DNA of 64,000 bases, taken from Clostridia bacterium (GTDB taxonomy: Bacteria; Bacillota_A; Clostridia; Christensenellales; Aristaeellaceae). Position numbers and translations under genes: made by a program. Below the pieces are notes generated by a model. The model was not told the origin of the DNA. It did no database searches and saw only the letters and a list, made by a program, of their open reading frames with translations. The stretch covers positions 1-64,000 of the forward strand of contig JAFQEB010000021.1 in assembly GCA_017399225.1 (NCBI GenBank). The letters run 5' to 3'. Below, piece after piece: positions 16,463 through 24,006 of this stretch. Position 1 is the stretch's first letter, and every line of letters begins with the position of its first letter.

Positions 16463-17461
16463 TCAGTCATCAAAGGGCATACTGCTGCGCTCCACCAGCG
16501 CCAGCTCCTTCTCCAAGTCGCGGGGATGGCCATGCTCAGCCTCGTACTCCGCGTCGCGCTGCTGCTGCTGGATGCGTTTGGTATGCACATAGGCCCGGTT
16601 GCTGGGGGCCGCCTTGGACAGGTTCATGCTGATCAGCCGCTCCCCGGACTGGGTCAGGGACAGACGCACCTTCACCAGCAGCAGACCATGGTGGGAACAC
16701 TTGGCCAGGCCGATGTACTTGTCCGCCGTCTGCCGGACGTAGCCCTCTTCCTCCAGCTTCGCCTTTTTGGCGCACACGGGGCAGCGGGGCTCCCGGGCAA
16801 ACTCGCTCTCAAAGGCCTCCCGGATGGAGGCGAAGCTCTGTCCCTTGCGGCGCTCCCGCTTGTCCGAATGGATCAGCGGACGGGGCTGCTGGGGGTACTT
16901 GAGCACATCCTCCGGATGGGGCAGCCGGGCAAAGACCAGCGCCGTGTAATATGCGTCATGCAGGGCATTGTGGAAGTAGCGCGCCTCGTCCGGCTGGATC
17001 TCCAGCATCTCCATGGCCGCCTTGAGGCCCTTGCGCTCCTTGCACTTGTACACGTCGGAGAAGAGCCGCTGGATATCGCACAGCGGGGGCAGCTGCACCT
17101 GACAGCCGAAGAAGTCCATGTTCTGCTTCAGCACGCTCACGTCGTCACAGCCCCAGGTGAGCAGGGTATAGTCCTCCCCGCACCAGGCGGCAAACTGATC
17201 CATCGCCTCCAGAAACTGCGGCGCGTCCGCCAGCTCCTCCGCGCCCAGCTGGGTCATCTTGCGGATGCGCGGATGGATCTTCACATAATGCGTCGGCCGG
17301 ATCGGGATGGAGATGGAATCCACCACCTCGAAGTTCTCCCCGACCTTCACCGCGCCGATCTGTATCATCTCAAAGATCAGCCTGTCCCCCACCTCGCGGT
17401 ACACATGCGAGTCAAAGGACATCGGCTGATTCCATTCCAGGTCTACCACTATGTAATGCAA
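16463..17461 (-). CDS. DEDDh-type 3'-5' exonuclease (ERI-1/KapD-like)
   Basis: A 332-residue protein with an N-terminal DnaQ-like exonuclease domain: D7 and E9 in VVDLEWNQ, a middle Asp in TWGCDDVSVLKQ and the terminal HDAYYTAL (H and D). The linker around LIHSDKRERRKGQSF leads to a C-terminal Cys pair (CPVCAKKAK) that may form a small zinc knuckle, then a charged tail. It probably trims RNA or single-stranded DNA. The zinc-knuckle extension after the nuclease domain is a variation worth noting. The start ATG 17461 is preceded by AAGGAGATATTGC. Confidence 0.85.
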   Translation of the reverse strand: MHYIVVDLEWNQPMSFDSHVYREVGDRLIFEMIQIGAVKVGENFEVVDSISIPIRPTHYVKIHPRIRKMTQLGAEELADAPQFLEAMDQFAAWCGEDYTLLTWGCDDVSVLKQNMDFFGCQVQLPPLCDIQRLFSDVYKCKERKGLKAAMEMLEIQPDEARYFHNALHDAYYTALVFARLPHPEDVLKYPQQPRPLIHSDKRERRKGQSFASIREAFESEFAREPRCPVCAKKAKLEEEGYVRQTADKYIGLAKCSHHGLLLVKVRLSLTQSGERLISMNLSKAAPSNRAYVHTKRIQQQQRDAEYEAEHGHPRDLEKELALVERSSMPFDD

Positions 17462-17484
17462 AGCAATATCTCCTTAAAGGAACG

Positions 17485-17567
17485 CCAGGGCTCTGCCCTG
17501 GATTCGGCAGGGGCTCACGCCGCCCCTGCACCCGCGCAAGGGGTTTCACCCCTTGACCCGTTCCGCA
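17485..17567. repeat. Dispersed GC-rich hairpin repeat, family E (copy 1)
   Basis: A run of short hairpins: CCAGGGctctgCCCTGG, CAGGGGCtcacgccGCCCCTG and CAAGGGGtttcaCCCCTTG, then ACCCGTTCCGC. Relatives lie at 42867-42945 and 57751-57810. Confidence 0.6.
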
Positions 17568-17616
17568 ATCCTTCTCGTCTTTTTTCTTTGGGCTGTGCAC
17601 GCGTGGGAGTCGCGTG

Positions 17617-17672
17617 CCAAAAGGCTCCCTCTCCGAGGGAGCTGTCAGCCGCTTGTTGGCTGACTGAGGGAG
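17617..17672. repeat. Dispersed palindromic repeat, family A (copy 1)
   Basis: Starts CCAAAAGGCTCCCTC, then the hairpins GGCTCCCTCtccGAGGGAGC and TCAGCCgcttgttGGCTGA, and ends CTGAGGG. Other copies are at 22075-22124, 22628-22677 and 47777-47822. Confidence 0.7.
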
Positions 17673-17704
17673 TCCGCGTCCGCAGACGCGGCGCCAACCC
17701 GCCG

Positions 17705-18943
17705 TTATGCAAGCGGTTCCTCCGCCGCGCAGGTGCCCGCCAGCGCGCCGGTCGCCCAGGCGATTTGCAGATTGTAGCCGCCGGTGTGGGCGTCCACGTC
17801 GATCACCTCGCCCGCGAAGTACAAACCAGGCACCAGCTTACTCTCCATCGTCGAGGGATCGATCTCCTTCACGGATACGCCGCCGCGGGTGACGATGGCC
17901 TCCTCGATGGGAGCCAGCTTCTTCAGCGTCAGCGGAAGGGCCTGCACCTTTTCGGCAATGGCCTCCCGCTCCTCGCGGGTGATCTGTGCGCAGACCTTGT
18001 CGCCGTCCACGCCGCACAGGGCCGGGAAAAGCTCCGCCAGGCGGGCAGGCAGCAATCCCGGCAGGACGCTGCGGAGCATCTTGCGGCTGTTGTCGTCAAA
18101 ATCCCGCTGCAGCCGGGCGTCCAGCTGCTCCCGGGTCAACCCGGGCTTCAAATTCAGCGTGACGGACGCATCCGCCAGGTTCTCCGGCAGGTGGCAGCTC
18201 ATGGTCAGCACCAGCGGGCCGGAAATGCCGAAGTGGGTGAAAAGCATCTCGCCCAGATCGGTGTAAAGGGTCTTCTTGCCCTTCTTCATGGTCAGGGTCA
18301 CATTGCGCAGGCTCAGGCCCATCAGTTCACCCGGCCAGCTTTCGACCGTTTCGATGGCGGAAAGCACCGCGCTTCTGGGCGTGACGGTATGGCCCAGGGC
18401 CTCCGCCATGCGGTAGCCGTCGCCGGTAGAGCCCGTCAGCGGGCAGCTCAGGCCGCCGGTGGCGATCACCACCCGGTCCGCCGGGAGGCTCGTGCCGTCC
18501 ATCAGCGTCACCCCGGCAACAGCGCCGTCCTGAAGCTTCACATCCCGCACGCGCGCGCCGTAGATCACCTTCACGCCGCCCTCGCGCAGCAGCCTCTCCA
18601 GCGCACGGGTGACGTCGCTGGCCTTCTCCGTCGCCGGGAACACCCGCCGTCCGCGCTGGACGACCACGGGACAGCCCGCATCCTCCAGCAGCTCCATCAT
18701 GCTCTGGGGGCCGAAGTAGCTCATGGCAGAATACAGGAACCGCGGGTTGCGCGGCACCTCCTTCATGAACTCGTCCAGCGTACAGTCGTTGGTGACGTTG
18801 CAGCGGCCCTTGCCGGTGATGTAGACCTTCTTGCCCAGCTTCTCGTTGCGCTCCAGGAGCGTGACGGCAGCCCCCAGGCGCGAGGCATGGATGGCGGCCA
18901 TCATGCCCGCTGCACCGCCGCCGATGATCAGCACATTACGCAT
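17705..18943 (-). CDS. NAD(P)/FAD-dependent oxidoreductase, HI0933/BaiN-like flavoprotein
   Basis: A 412-residue flavoprotein. It opens with the Rossmann dinucleotide motif VLIIGGGAAGMMAAI and the FAD-binding continuation LLERNEKLGKKVYITGKGRCNVTN, the signature of the HI0933 family. A second GxG region (VVIATGGLSCP) and the C-terminal GLYFAGEVIDVDAHTGGYN, then LQIAWATGALAG, complete it. BaiN-type members reduce bile-acid or other enone intermediates, but most members have no proven substrate. The start at ATG 18941-18943 is chosen because homology begins there; the frame is open further upstream but that part is out of frame with the RpiR gene. It overlaps the RpiR gene by 8 nt, so the two form one operon. 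Confidence 0.88.
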   Translation of the reverse strand: MRNVLIIGGGAAGMMAAIHASRLGAAVTLLERNEKLGKKVYITGKGRCNVTNDCTLDEFMKEVPRNPRFLYSAMSYFGPQSMMELLEDAGCPVVVQRGRRVFPATEKASDVTRALERLLREGGVKVIYGARVRDVKLQDGAVAGVTLMDGTSLPADRVVIATGGLSCPLTGSTGDGYRMAEALGHTVTPRSAVLSAIETVESWPGELMGLSLRNVTLTMKKGKKTLYTDLGEMLFTHFGISGPLVLTMSCHLPENLADASVTLNLKPGLTREQLDARLQRDFDDNSRKMLRSVLPGLLPARLAELFPALCGVDGDKVCAQITREEREAIAEKVQALPLTLKKLAPIEEAIVTRGGVSVKEIDPSTMESKLVPGLYFAGEVIDVDAHTGGYNLQIAWATGALAGTCAAEEPLA

Positions 18944-19808
18944 GATTGTTTGCTTCCTCCAGATACACCTCGTAGATCTCCCAGATGGATTCCAGCTTGC
19001 TGAAATGCTGGGAGAGCGCATCCTTGCGATGCAGCCCCAGCGCCACCAGCAGGGCATTGATGACCGACAGGGGCGCAGCCAGGCTGTCCACGAAGGAAGC
19101 CATGTCCGTGCGGGCCATGAGGGTGGCGTCAGCAATGTCGTTCAGGGGGGACATGGGGCCGTCCGTGATGGCGACCACCTGCGCGCCGCAGCGCTTGGCA
19201 AAACGCATGGCCTCCAGCGTGCGGGTGGAGTAGCGCGGGAAGGAGATGCCCACGAGGATGTCATCCTCCTTGAGCTTGGAGATCTCCTCGAACACATCCG
19301 TCGCCCCGGAGGACACCAGATGCACGTTGTCAAAGATGTAGTTGAGGTAATACCCCATGAACTGCGCCAGGGGCGCGGCCGAGCGCAGGCCCATCACATA
19401 AATGGAGCGCGCCGAAAGCAGCCGCCTGACCACATCGTCAAAAACCGCATTGTCCAGCTGCTCCAGCGTTGCGCGCAGGTTCTGCATGTCGCTCTTGAGC
19501 ACGATGCCCAGCGCTGCGCTGGGGTCGATCTCCGTGGACATCTCAAACCGCTGGTTGGCCGTCAGCCGGTGGCTGACAAGCTCCTGCAGCGCGCGCTGCA
19601 GCTGGGGGTAGCCCTCGTATCCCATGGCGGAGGCAAAGCGCACCACCGTGGATTCGCTCACGCCCACGCACTCGCCCAGACGGCTGGCCGTCATAAAGAC
19701 CGCCTTGTCGTAATGCTCGACGATGTACTGGGCGATTTTCCTGTGGCCCTTGGAGAGCCGCTTGCCCGACTGGTTCAGCCGGTCGATCATGTCCTGCATA
19801 TCCTGCAT
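18936..19808 (-). CDS. MurR/RpiR-family transcriptional regulator
   Basis: A 290-residue regulator with an N-terminal RpiR-type HTH (residues about 15-80: ASRLGECVGVSESTVVRFASAMGYEGYPQLQ) and a C-terminal SIS phosphosugar-binding domain (about 120-265: RSIYVMGLRSAAPLAQFMGYYL ... ILVGISFPRYSTRTLEAMRFAK). Such proteins sense phosphorylated sugars and control sugar or cell-wall amino-sugar genes. The gene leads an operon with the flavoprotein, behind a good promoter with repeated TGCATTTTT motifs upstream. The effector and target are unknown. Confidence 0.9.
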   Translation of the reverse strand: MQDMQDMIDRLNQSGKRLSKGHRKIAQYIVEHYDKAVFMTASRLGECVGVSESTVVRFASAMGYEGYPQLQRALQELVSHRLTANQRFEMSTEIDPSAALGIVLKSDMQNLRATLEQLDNAVFDDVVRRLLSARSIYVMGLRSAAPLAQFMGYYLNYIFDNVHLVSSGATDVFEEISKLKEDDILVGISFPRYSTRTLEAMRFAKRCGAQVVAITDGPMSPLNDIADATLMARTDMASFVDSLAAPLSVINALLVALGLHRKDALSQHFSKLESIWEIYEVYLEEANNHA

Positions 19809-19898
19809 GACGCTTCATCTCACTTTCATCCGTTCCCGGCGCCATGCCGAAGAACGGCTGCACCCGGCAGGTCTCCCTGCCTTTACAGAGCTCTGACC

Positions 19899-19968
19899 AT
19901 TATACGCTCATGCAGGAAATTTTGCAAGTCAAAACCTGAAAAATGCAGTTTCTGCGTCAAAAATGCAA
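19899..19968 (-). promoter_or_regulatory. Promoter and repeated upstream motif of the RpiR operon
   Basis: Minus-strand TTGCAA (19922-19927), a 17-bp spacer and TATAAT (19899-19904). Upstream, TTGCATTTTT and CTGCATTTTT occur about 20 bp apart within 19935-19968. They are in phase with a helical turn and could be regulator half-sites (inference). Confidence 0.6.
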
Positions 19969-19970
19969 GT

Positions 19971-21080
19971 TCATACCGCACCCAGCGCCCATGCCAGCAG
20001 CAGGAGCGCCGCAAGGAACAGCACATTCAGCGCCGTAAAAACCAGCATGAACCGTCCGCGCCGGGCGCCCGGAGCCGCACCGTACAGCCGGAAGGAGATG
20101 AGGCTCGCCAGCGACGCCACGAGCGTGCCCAGGCCGCCCAGGTTCACTCCCAGCATCAGGGCGGCAGCATCCTCCGTGAAGGGCGAAAGCAGCAGGCACG
20201 CCGGCACGTTGCTGATGACCTGTGAGGCCAGGAGACTCGTCAGCAGCGGGCTTCCCGCCATCAGGCCCTCCAGCCAGTCGGAGACGGGCGTACATGCCTT
20301 CACCGAGGCAACGAAAACGAAGAAGCACACGAAGGTCATGAGCAGCGTATAATCCACCCGGCGGAGGACGGGGCGATCCCAGATCAGCAGCGCCAGCAGC
20401 ACCGCGAGGGCCAGCAGCCAATCCGGGATCAGCTTGGCCAGGGCCAGGAGGGCCAGCGCGGCCAGGAAGCCGTAGAGGGCGAGCCGCCGGGCGGGCAGGC
20501 GCTCGCCGGTGACGGGCGCGGGGCGGACGGGGGCACAGGGGATCAGCAGCGCACAGGCCGCGAGCAGCGCCAGAGCCAGCAGCGCGTAGGGCCAGGTGAG
20601 CGCCGGGAAAGCCAGCGCATCCAGCCGTCCGCTGGAATACAGGTACAGGTTCTGCGGGTTGCCGATGGGCGTGACCATGCTGCCCAGGTTGGCCGCGATG
20701 GTCTCCAGGACGACGGTCAGGGTAAGGTGCTTCACCTCAGCCTCCTTCATCAGCAGCACTGTGAAGGGCACGAGGGTGATGAGGGCCACATCGTTGGTGG
20801 CGACCATCGCCAGCAGAAAGCAGGCCGCCGTGAGCACCATTGCCAGGCCCCGCAGGGTGTGGATGCGCGAAGTGACCGCCGCCGCCAGCTTGTCAAAGGC
20901 GCCCATGTGGCGCAGCCCCGCGACGATGGCCATCAGCGAAAAGAGCATCATCAGCGTCGTGGTATCAATACCCTCAAGGGTATGCCGCCCCGGCGCAGCC
21001 AGCAAAAAGGACAGCAAAGCCGCAACCAGCGCCACAGTCAGCACGACCTCGCGGCGGAAATAACCAAGGACTCTCTTCAT
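19971..21080 (-). CDS. Ion-transporter superfamily (ArsB/NhaD/CitM-like) membrane permease
   Basis: A 369-residue integral membrane protein with about ten hydrophobic segments. Two pseudo-symmetric halves carry the diagnostic re-entrant motifs: MVATNDVALITLVPF and NLGSMVTPIGNPQNLYLY in the first half, SQVISNVPACLLLSPF in the second. These Asn/Thr-rich loops define the ArsB/NhaD/citrate (IT) superfamily. Substrate cannot be read from sequence: a carboxylate, arsenite or Na+/H+ role are all possible. No arsenic genes are nearby, so a carboxylate or sulfate substrate is somewhat more likely. It is a single gene with no clear operon partner. Confidence 0.85.
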   Translation of the reverse strand: MKRVLGYFRREVVLTVALVAALLSFLLAAPGRHTLEGIDTTTLMMLFSLMAIVAGLRHMGAFDKLAAAVTSRIHTLRGLAMVLTAACFLLAMVATNDVALITLVPFTVLLMKEAEVKHLTLTVVLETIAANLGSMVTPIGNPQNLYLYSSGRLDALAFPALTWPYALLALALLAACALLIPCAPVRPAPVTGERLPARRLALYGFLAALALLALAKLIPDWLLALAVLLALLIWDRPVLRRVDYTLLMTFVCFFVFVASVKACTPVSDWLEGLMAGSPLLTSLLASQVISNVPACLLLSPFTEDAAALMLGVNLGGLGTLVASLASLISFRLYGAAPGARRGRFMLVFTALNVLFLAALLLLAWALGAV

Positions 21081-21108
21081 AACAAATCGCTTCTTTCGTC
21101 ACACAAAC

Positions 21109-21147
21109 CAAATTCCGAATTCCGAATTCATAATTCCGAATTCATAA
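21109..21147. repeat. Low-complexity GAATTC-rich tract, family F
   Basis: Tandem variants of TTCCGAATTC and TTCATAATTC between the permease start and the SGNH hydrolase stop. The same kind of tract lies at 22351-22372, 41627-41650 and 48188-48219. Confidence 0.6.
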
Positions 21148-22329
21148 TTACCTCAGCAGCTCCGCCGGCACCTCTTCGGCCATGCGCTCGTAGCCCTTCT
21201 TGCTGGGGTGCAGGTGGTCGCCGGAGTCGTATTCGGGGAGGAACCAGTCCGGGCGGGCGGGGTCACGCAAGGCAGCGTCGAAGTCGATGCAGCCGTCGAT
21301 CAGGCCGTCCAACGCGGCCTGGTGGATGAAGTCGTTGTAGGCGTGGCGCATCTCCTGGCGGAAGGGGGCGTCGGTGCGCCATCCGCCCATGGGGATCAGG
21401 GTGCCGACATAGACCCTCAGGCCCATTTCACGCGCCTGGGCGATGTAGGTTTTCAGGCCCTCGATCAGCTCATCCACGGTAGGCAGGTCGCTCATGGGGC
21501 GGAAGATATTGACCTCCTCCCCTACCGGGTGGATGATGTCGTTGATGCCCTGCTGGATGATGACCGCGTCCGCGCCGTCGGTGGGTACTTCGTGGAGGAA
21601 GCGGCGGCTACCCATGAGGCCGTAGCTCTCGTAGGTGAGGCAGGTGTACTCCCGCAGGATGCGGGTGCCGCTGGCCGCCCGGCGGATGATGGCCGTGCGG
21701 GTGAAGCCCTCGCGTTCGCAGCGGATTTGCAGGTCGTCGGGCCAGTCCTGGGCGGTGATGGAGTCGCCGTAGCAGACGATGCACCGGTTTTCGGGAGCGG
21801 TCAGAATCGAGACGTTCGAGAGGAAGTAGTTCAGCTTGGTCTGGCGGGAGGTGTGGATGGAGATGTCCGCGTTCTCCGTTTCGTCGCCGTTGGCGTACAG
21901 GCCGCCCGAGCGCTTGCCGCAGGTGAAGACCACCGAGCGCATGAGGGTGAAATCCGCCAGGTAAAAGCTGACGTGGACGGTTTCGCCGGCACGGAGGTTG
22001 ACGGCGATCGGGTCGCTGGTGACGGTCTCCCCTGCCCCGATGGTGACCGCGCGGTTGCCGGAGAAGGTGACGGGCCAAAAGGCTCCCCCTTCGGGGGAGC
22101 TGTCACCGCAGGTGACTGAGAGGGTTTCCCCGCGCACGAGCAACGTGGTTTTATTGATGGTGACCGGCTCGGTGCCGCAGTAGTTGTCGAAGGTCAGGCG
22201 CAGGGCCGTGCCGTCAAAGGGTACGCGAATCGGGTAGCGGATGGTGATGTTTTTCGCGTAGCGCTCGGGGCGGTTCTCCGCGACGGAGACGGCGTTGCCC
22301 CAGATGGACGTCCAGTGGCGGTCAGACAT
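21148..22329 (-). CDS. SGNH/GDSL hydrolase (probable carbohydrate esterase)
   Basis: A 393-residue intracellular SGNH hydrolase. An N-terminal beta-sandwich (residues about 1-170) precedes the catalytic domain with block I CYGDSITAQDW (nucleophile Ser), block III-like GINDI and block V DHLHPS (catalytic Asp/His). Two-domain proteins of this type are mostly carbohydrate O-acetyl or related esterases, fitting the neighbouring xylanase and mannosidase. The start at ATG 22327-22329 follows AGGGAGGAACCTCC. An oddity lies in the N-terminal domain: about 17 residues (ETLSVTCGDSSPEGGAFW) are encoded by a dispersed repeat inserted in frame at 22075-22124. Confidence 0.85.
   Translation of the reverse strand: MSDRHWTSIWGNAVSVAENRPERYAKNITIRYPIRVPFDGTALRLTFDNYCGTEPVTINKTTLLVRGETLSVTCGDSSPEGGAFWPVTFSGNRAVTIGAGETVTSDPIAVNLRAGETVHVSFYLADFTLMRSVVFTCGKRSGGLYANGDETENADISIHTSRQTKLNYFLSNVSILTAPENRCIVCYGDSITAQDWPDDLQIRCEREGFTRTAIIRRAASGTRILREYTCLTYESYGLMGSRRFLHEVPTDGADAVIIQQGINDIIHPVGEEVNIFRPMSDLPTVDELIEGLKTYIAQAREMGLRVYVGTLIPMGGWRTDAPFRQEMRHAYNDFIHQAALDGLIDGCIDFDAALRDPARPDWFLPEYDSGDHLHPSKKGYERMAEEVPAELLR
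22075..22124. repeat. Dispersed repeat, family A (copy 2), inside the SGNH hydrolase gene
   Basis: CCAAAAGGCTCCCCC, then GGGGGAGC and GTCACCgcaGGTGAC, ending CTGAGAGGG. It matches copies 1, 3 and 4 in order and spacing. It keeps the reading frame and contains no stop on the coding strand. Confidence 0.8.
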
Positions 22330-22420
22330 GGAGGTTCCTCCCTTTGGGGAATTCGGAATTCGGAATTGGATTGGGAGGACGGGGTGGTTTCCTCCCGGAT
22401 TGGTGTGGTGGGGTGGGGGT

Positions 22421-22450
22421 ATTATAGCACGGCGGAGGGGCGGTTGGCAA
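22421..22450 (-). promoter_or_regulatory. Promoter of the SGNH hydrolase gene
   Basis: Minus-strand TTGCCA (22445-22450), an 18-bp spacer and TATAAT (22421-22426), about 90 bp before the start codon. Confidence 0.65.
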
Positions 22451-22464
22451 TGGGGCGGGAGCAC

Positions 22465-22611
22465 GCAAGACCTCATCCGTCACCGCGCAGGCGCGGCGAC
22501 ACCTTCCCCAGAGGGGAAGGCTAAGTTTGTGGAACGGCGGAACCAGTAGATTCGCCTTCCCCTCTGGGGAAGGTGGATTCGGACGCAGTCCGAAGACGGA
22601 TGAGGTCTTGC
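22465..22611. repeat. MITE-like inverted-repeat element, family B
   Basis: A 147-bp element with 17-bp perfect terminal inverted repeats (GCAAGACCTCATCCGTC at 22465-22481 and its complement at 22595-22611). It also has long internal inverted arms built from CACCTTCCCC and AGGGGAAGGC. There is no coding capacity. Confidence 0.75.
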
Positions 22612-22627
22612 GGGGGGGGCGGAGAGA

Positions 22628-22677
22628 CCCTCTCAGTCAGCTGCGCTGACAGCTCCCCCCAAGGGGGAGCCTTTTGG
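22628..22677. repeat. Dispersed repeat, family A (copy 3, inverted)
   Basis: CCCTCTCAGTCAG, the hairpin CAGctgcgCTG, then GCTCCCCCCaaGGGGGAGC and CTTTTGG. It lies 16 bp from the family B element, so the intergenic region between the SGNH hydrolase and the xylanase is almost wholly repeat DNA. Confidence 0.7.
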
Positions 22678-22721
22678 TTAGTGGGACAAGGACGGCGGAC
22701 AGCCAACAGGGCCATCCGCCG

Positions 22722-22762
22722 CACTTTTCATTTTCCATTTTTCATTTTGCATTTTTCATTTA
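22722..22762. repeat. AT-rich CATTTTTCATTTT tract, family G
   Basis: Tandem degenerate copies of TTTTCATTTTCCA directly after the xylanase stop codon. The same motif fills 25848-26018. Confidence 0.6.
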
Positions 22763-23995
22763 TTACAGCACCAGCCAGCAAGGACGCACCTCCTGCTCGC
22801 GGCCTTCTTTGTCCAGCGTGAAGGTGTTCATCAGGCCGTCGCACACGGCTTCGTATTCGCCGCGGAAGCCGGTGACGGTGACGTAGCCGTCCGCGTCGGT
22901 GACGAGGGTCTCCTTCGTGTGCCAGTCCTTCGTGATGCGCTGCTTCAGGGCGTCGTAGGCGGGCTTGGGGGCGCCGTTCAGGCGGACGAGGCCGGCGGGC
23001 GCGCCAAGCCAGGCGCCGTCGCGGAAGTCCCAGTTGGTGAAGGCCTCCACCTGCGGGTGGGCGAAGAGGGTGTCCAGCATGGCCAGGAAGTCGCGGGCCT
23101 GACGGTCTTCGCCGGCGGGGGTGGTGGGCCATTCGGGGACCTGCCAGTCGTTGAGATCGACGATGTGTGGGGGCATCAGGTCGCCGGAGACGAAGGTGTT
23201 CTCGGTGAAGTGGATGGGGAGATGGAATTTTTCGAAGCGCTCGAGGACTTCGTGGAGCTTTTCCTGGCCCCAGAAGCCCTGGTGCTGGTGGCTTTGGATG
23301 CCGATCACGTCCAGGGGGACGCCGGCGGCCAGGCACTCGGCGATCAGCTCGGCGTACTTTTCACTGGTGTTGAAGTCGTTGAGGAGGAGGGTCGCATTCG
23401 GGTCGGCGGCGCGGGCCTGGTCGAAGATGGCCTTGACCAGGTTCACGCGGCCCATCTCGGCGCACAGGCGGGTGATGGCGTTGTCCTCCTTGTCGAAGAT
23501 GGGCATGATGACCACCTCGTTGATGACGTCCCACATGTGGATGTAGTCGCGGAAGGCGGTCAGCTCACGGCGGATGCGGGCGAGCTGGTTGGCAAGGACG
23601 TCGGCATTGGGGCGGCCCAGGAGCCATTTCGCACTGACGGTGTGCCAGCACAGGGGGTGGCCCTTCATGGCGACGCCGTTGTCCCTCAGGAAGGCGGCGG
23701 TGCGCAGGGTGCTCTCCTCCTGGGTGACGCCCTCCTCGCGCTCGTAGCGGCCCTGGTAGAAGGGCAGCGTGCCGAAGTTGAACAGGGCGTGCCACTTCTC
23801 CCACAGCTGCTCCAACCAGACGCGGCGGGCCGGGGGCGTGCGGGGATCCAGCATTTCGCTGAGCCAGAAGATGTTGCAGCCGAAGCGGAATTCGTGGTTC
23901 TTCAGTTCCACCGTGACCTTGCGGCCGGCGATGGGGGTGTTGCCGTCCATGAGGCGGATGCGGCAGGTGGATTTGCGGTGGGCGTAGCGGTCCAT
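22763..23995 (-). CDS. GH10 endo-beta-1,4-xylanase, intracellular
   Basis: Hydrolyses internal beta-1,4 bonds of xylan or xylo-oligosaccharides with retention. The 410-residue protein has a short N-terminal beta domain (residues 1-35) and a GH10 (beta/alpha)8 barrel with KGHPLCWHTV, the acid/base E160 in WDVINE and the nucleophile E265 in IHFTENTF, where most GH10 have ITELD. There is no signal peptide or binding module, so it likely cleaves imported oligosaccharides. It follows the unknown 584-residue protein by 11 bp with GAGGAGGATCCCT as ribosome site, making a two-gene operon. Confidence 0.92.
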   Translation of the reverse strand: MDRYAHRKSTCRIRLMDGNTPIAGRKVTVELKNHEFRFGCNIFWLSEMLDPRTPPARRVWLEQLWEKWHALFNFGTLPFYQGRYEREEGVTQEESTLRTAAFLRDNGVAMKGHPLCWHTVSAKWLLGRPNADVLANQLARIRRELTAFRDYIHMWDVINEVVIMPIFDKEDNAITRLCAEMGRVNLVKAIFDQARAADPNATLLLNDFNTSEKYAELIAECLAAGVPLDVIGIQSHQHQGFWGQEKLHEVLERFEKFHLPIHFTENTFVSGDLMPPHIVDLNDWQVPEWPTTPAGEDRQARDFLAMLDTLFAHPQVEAFTNWDFRDGAWLGAPAGLVRLNGAPKPAYDALKQRITKDWHTKETLVTDADGYVTVTGFRGEYEAVCDGLMNTFTLDKEGREQEVRPCWLVL

Positions 23996-24006
23996 AGGGA
24001 TCCTCC

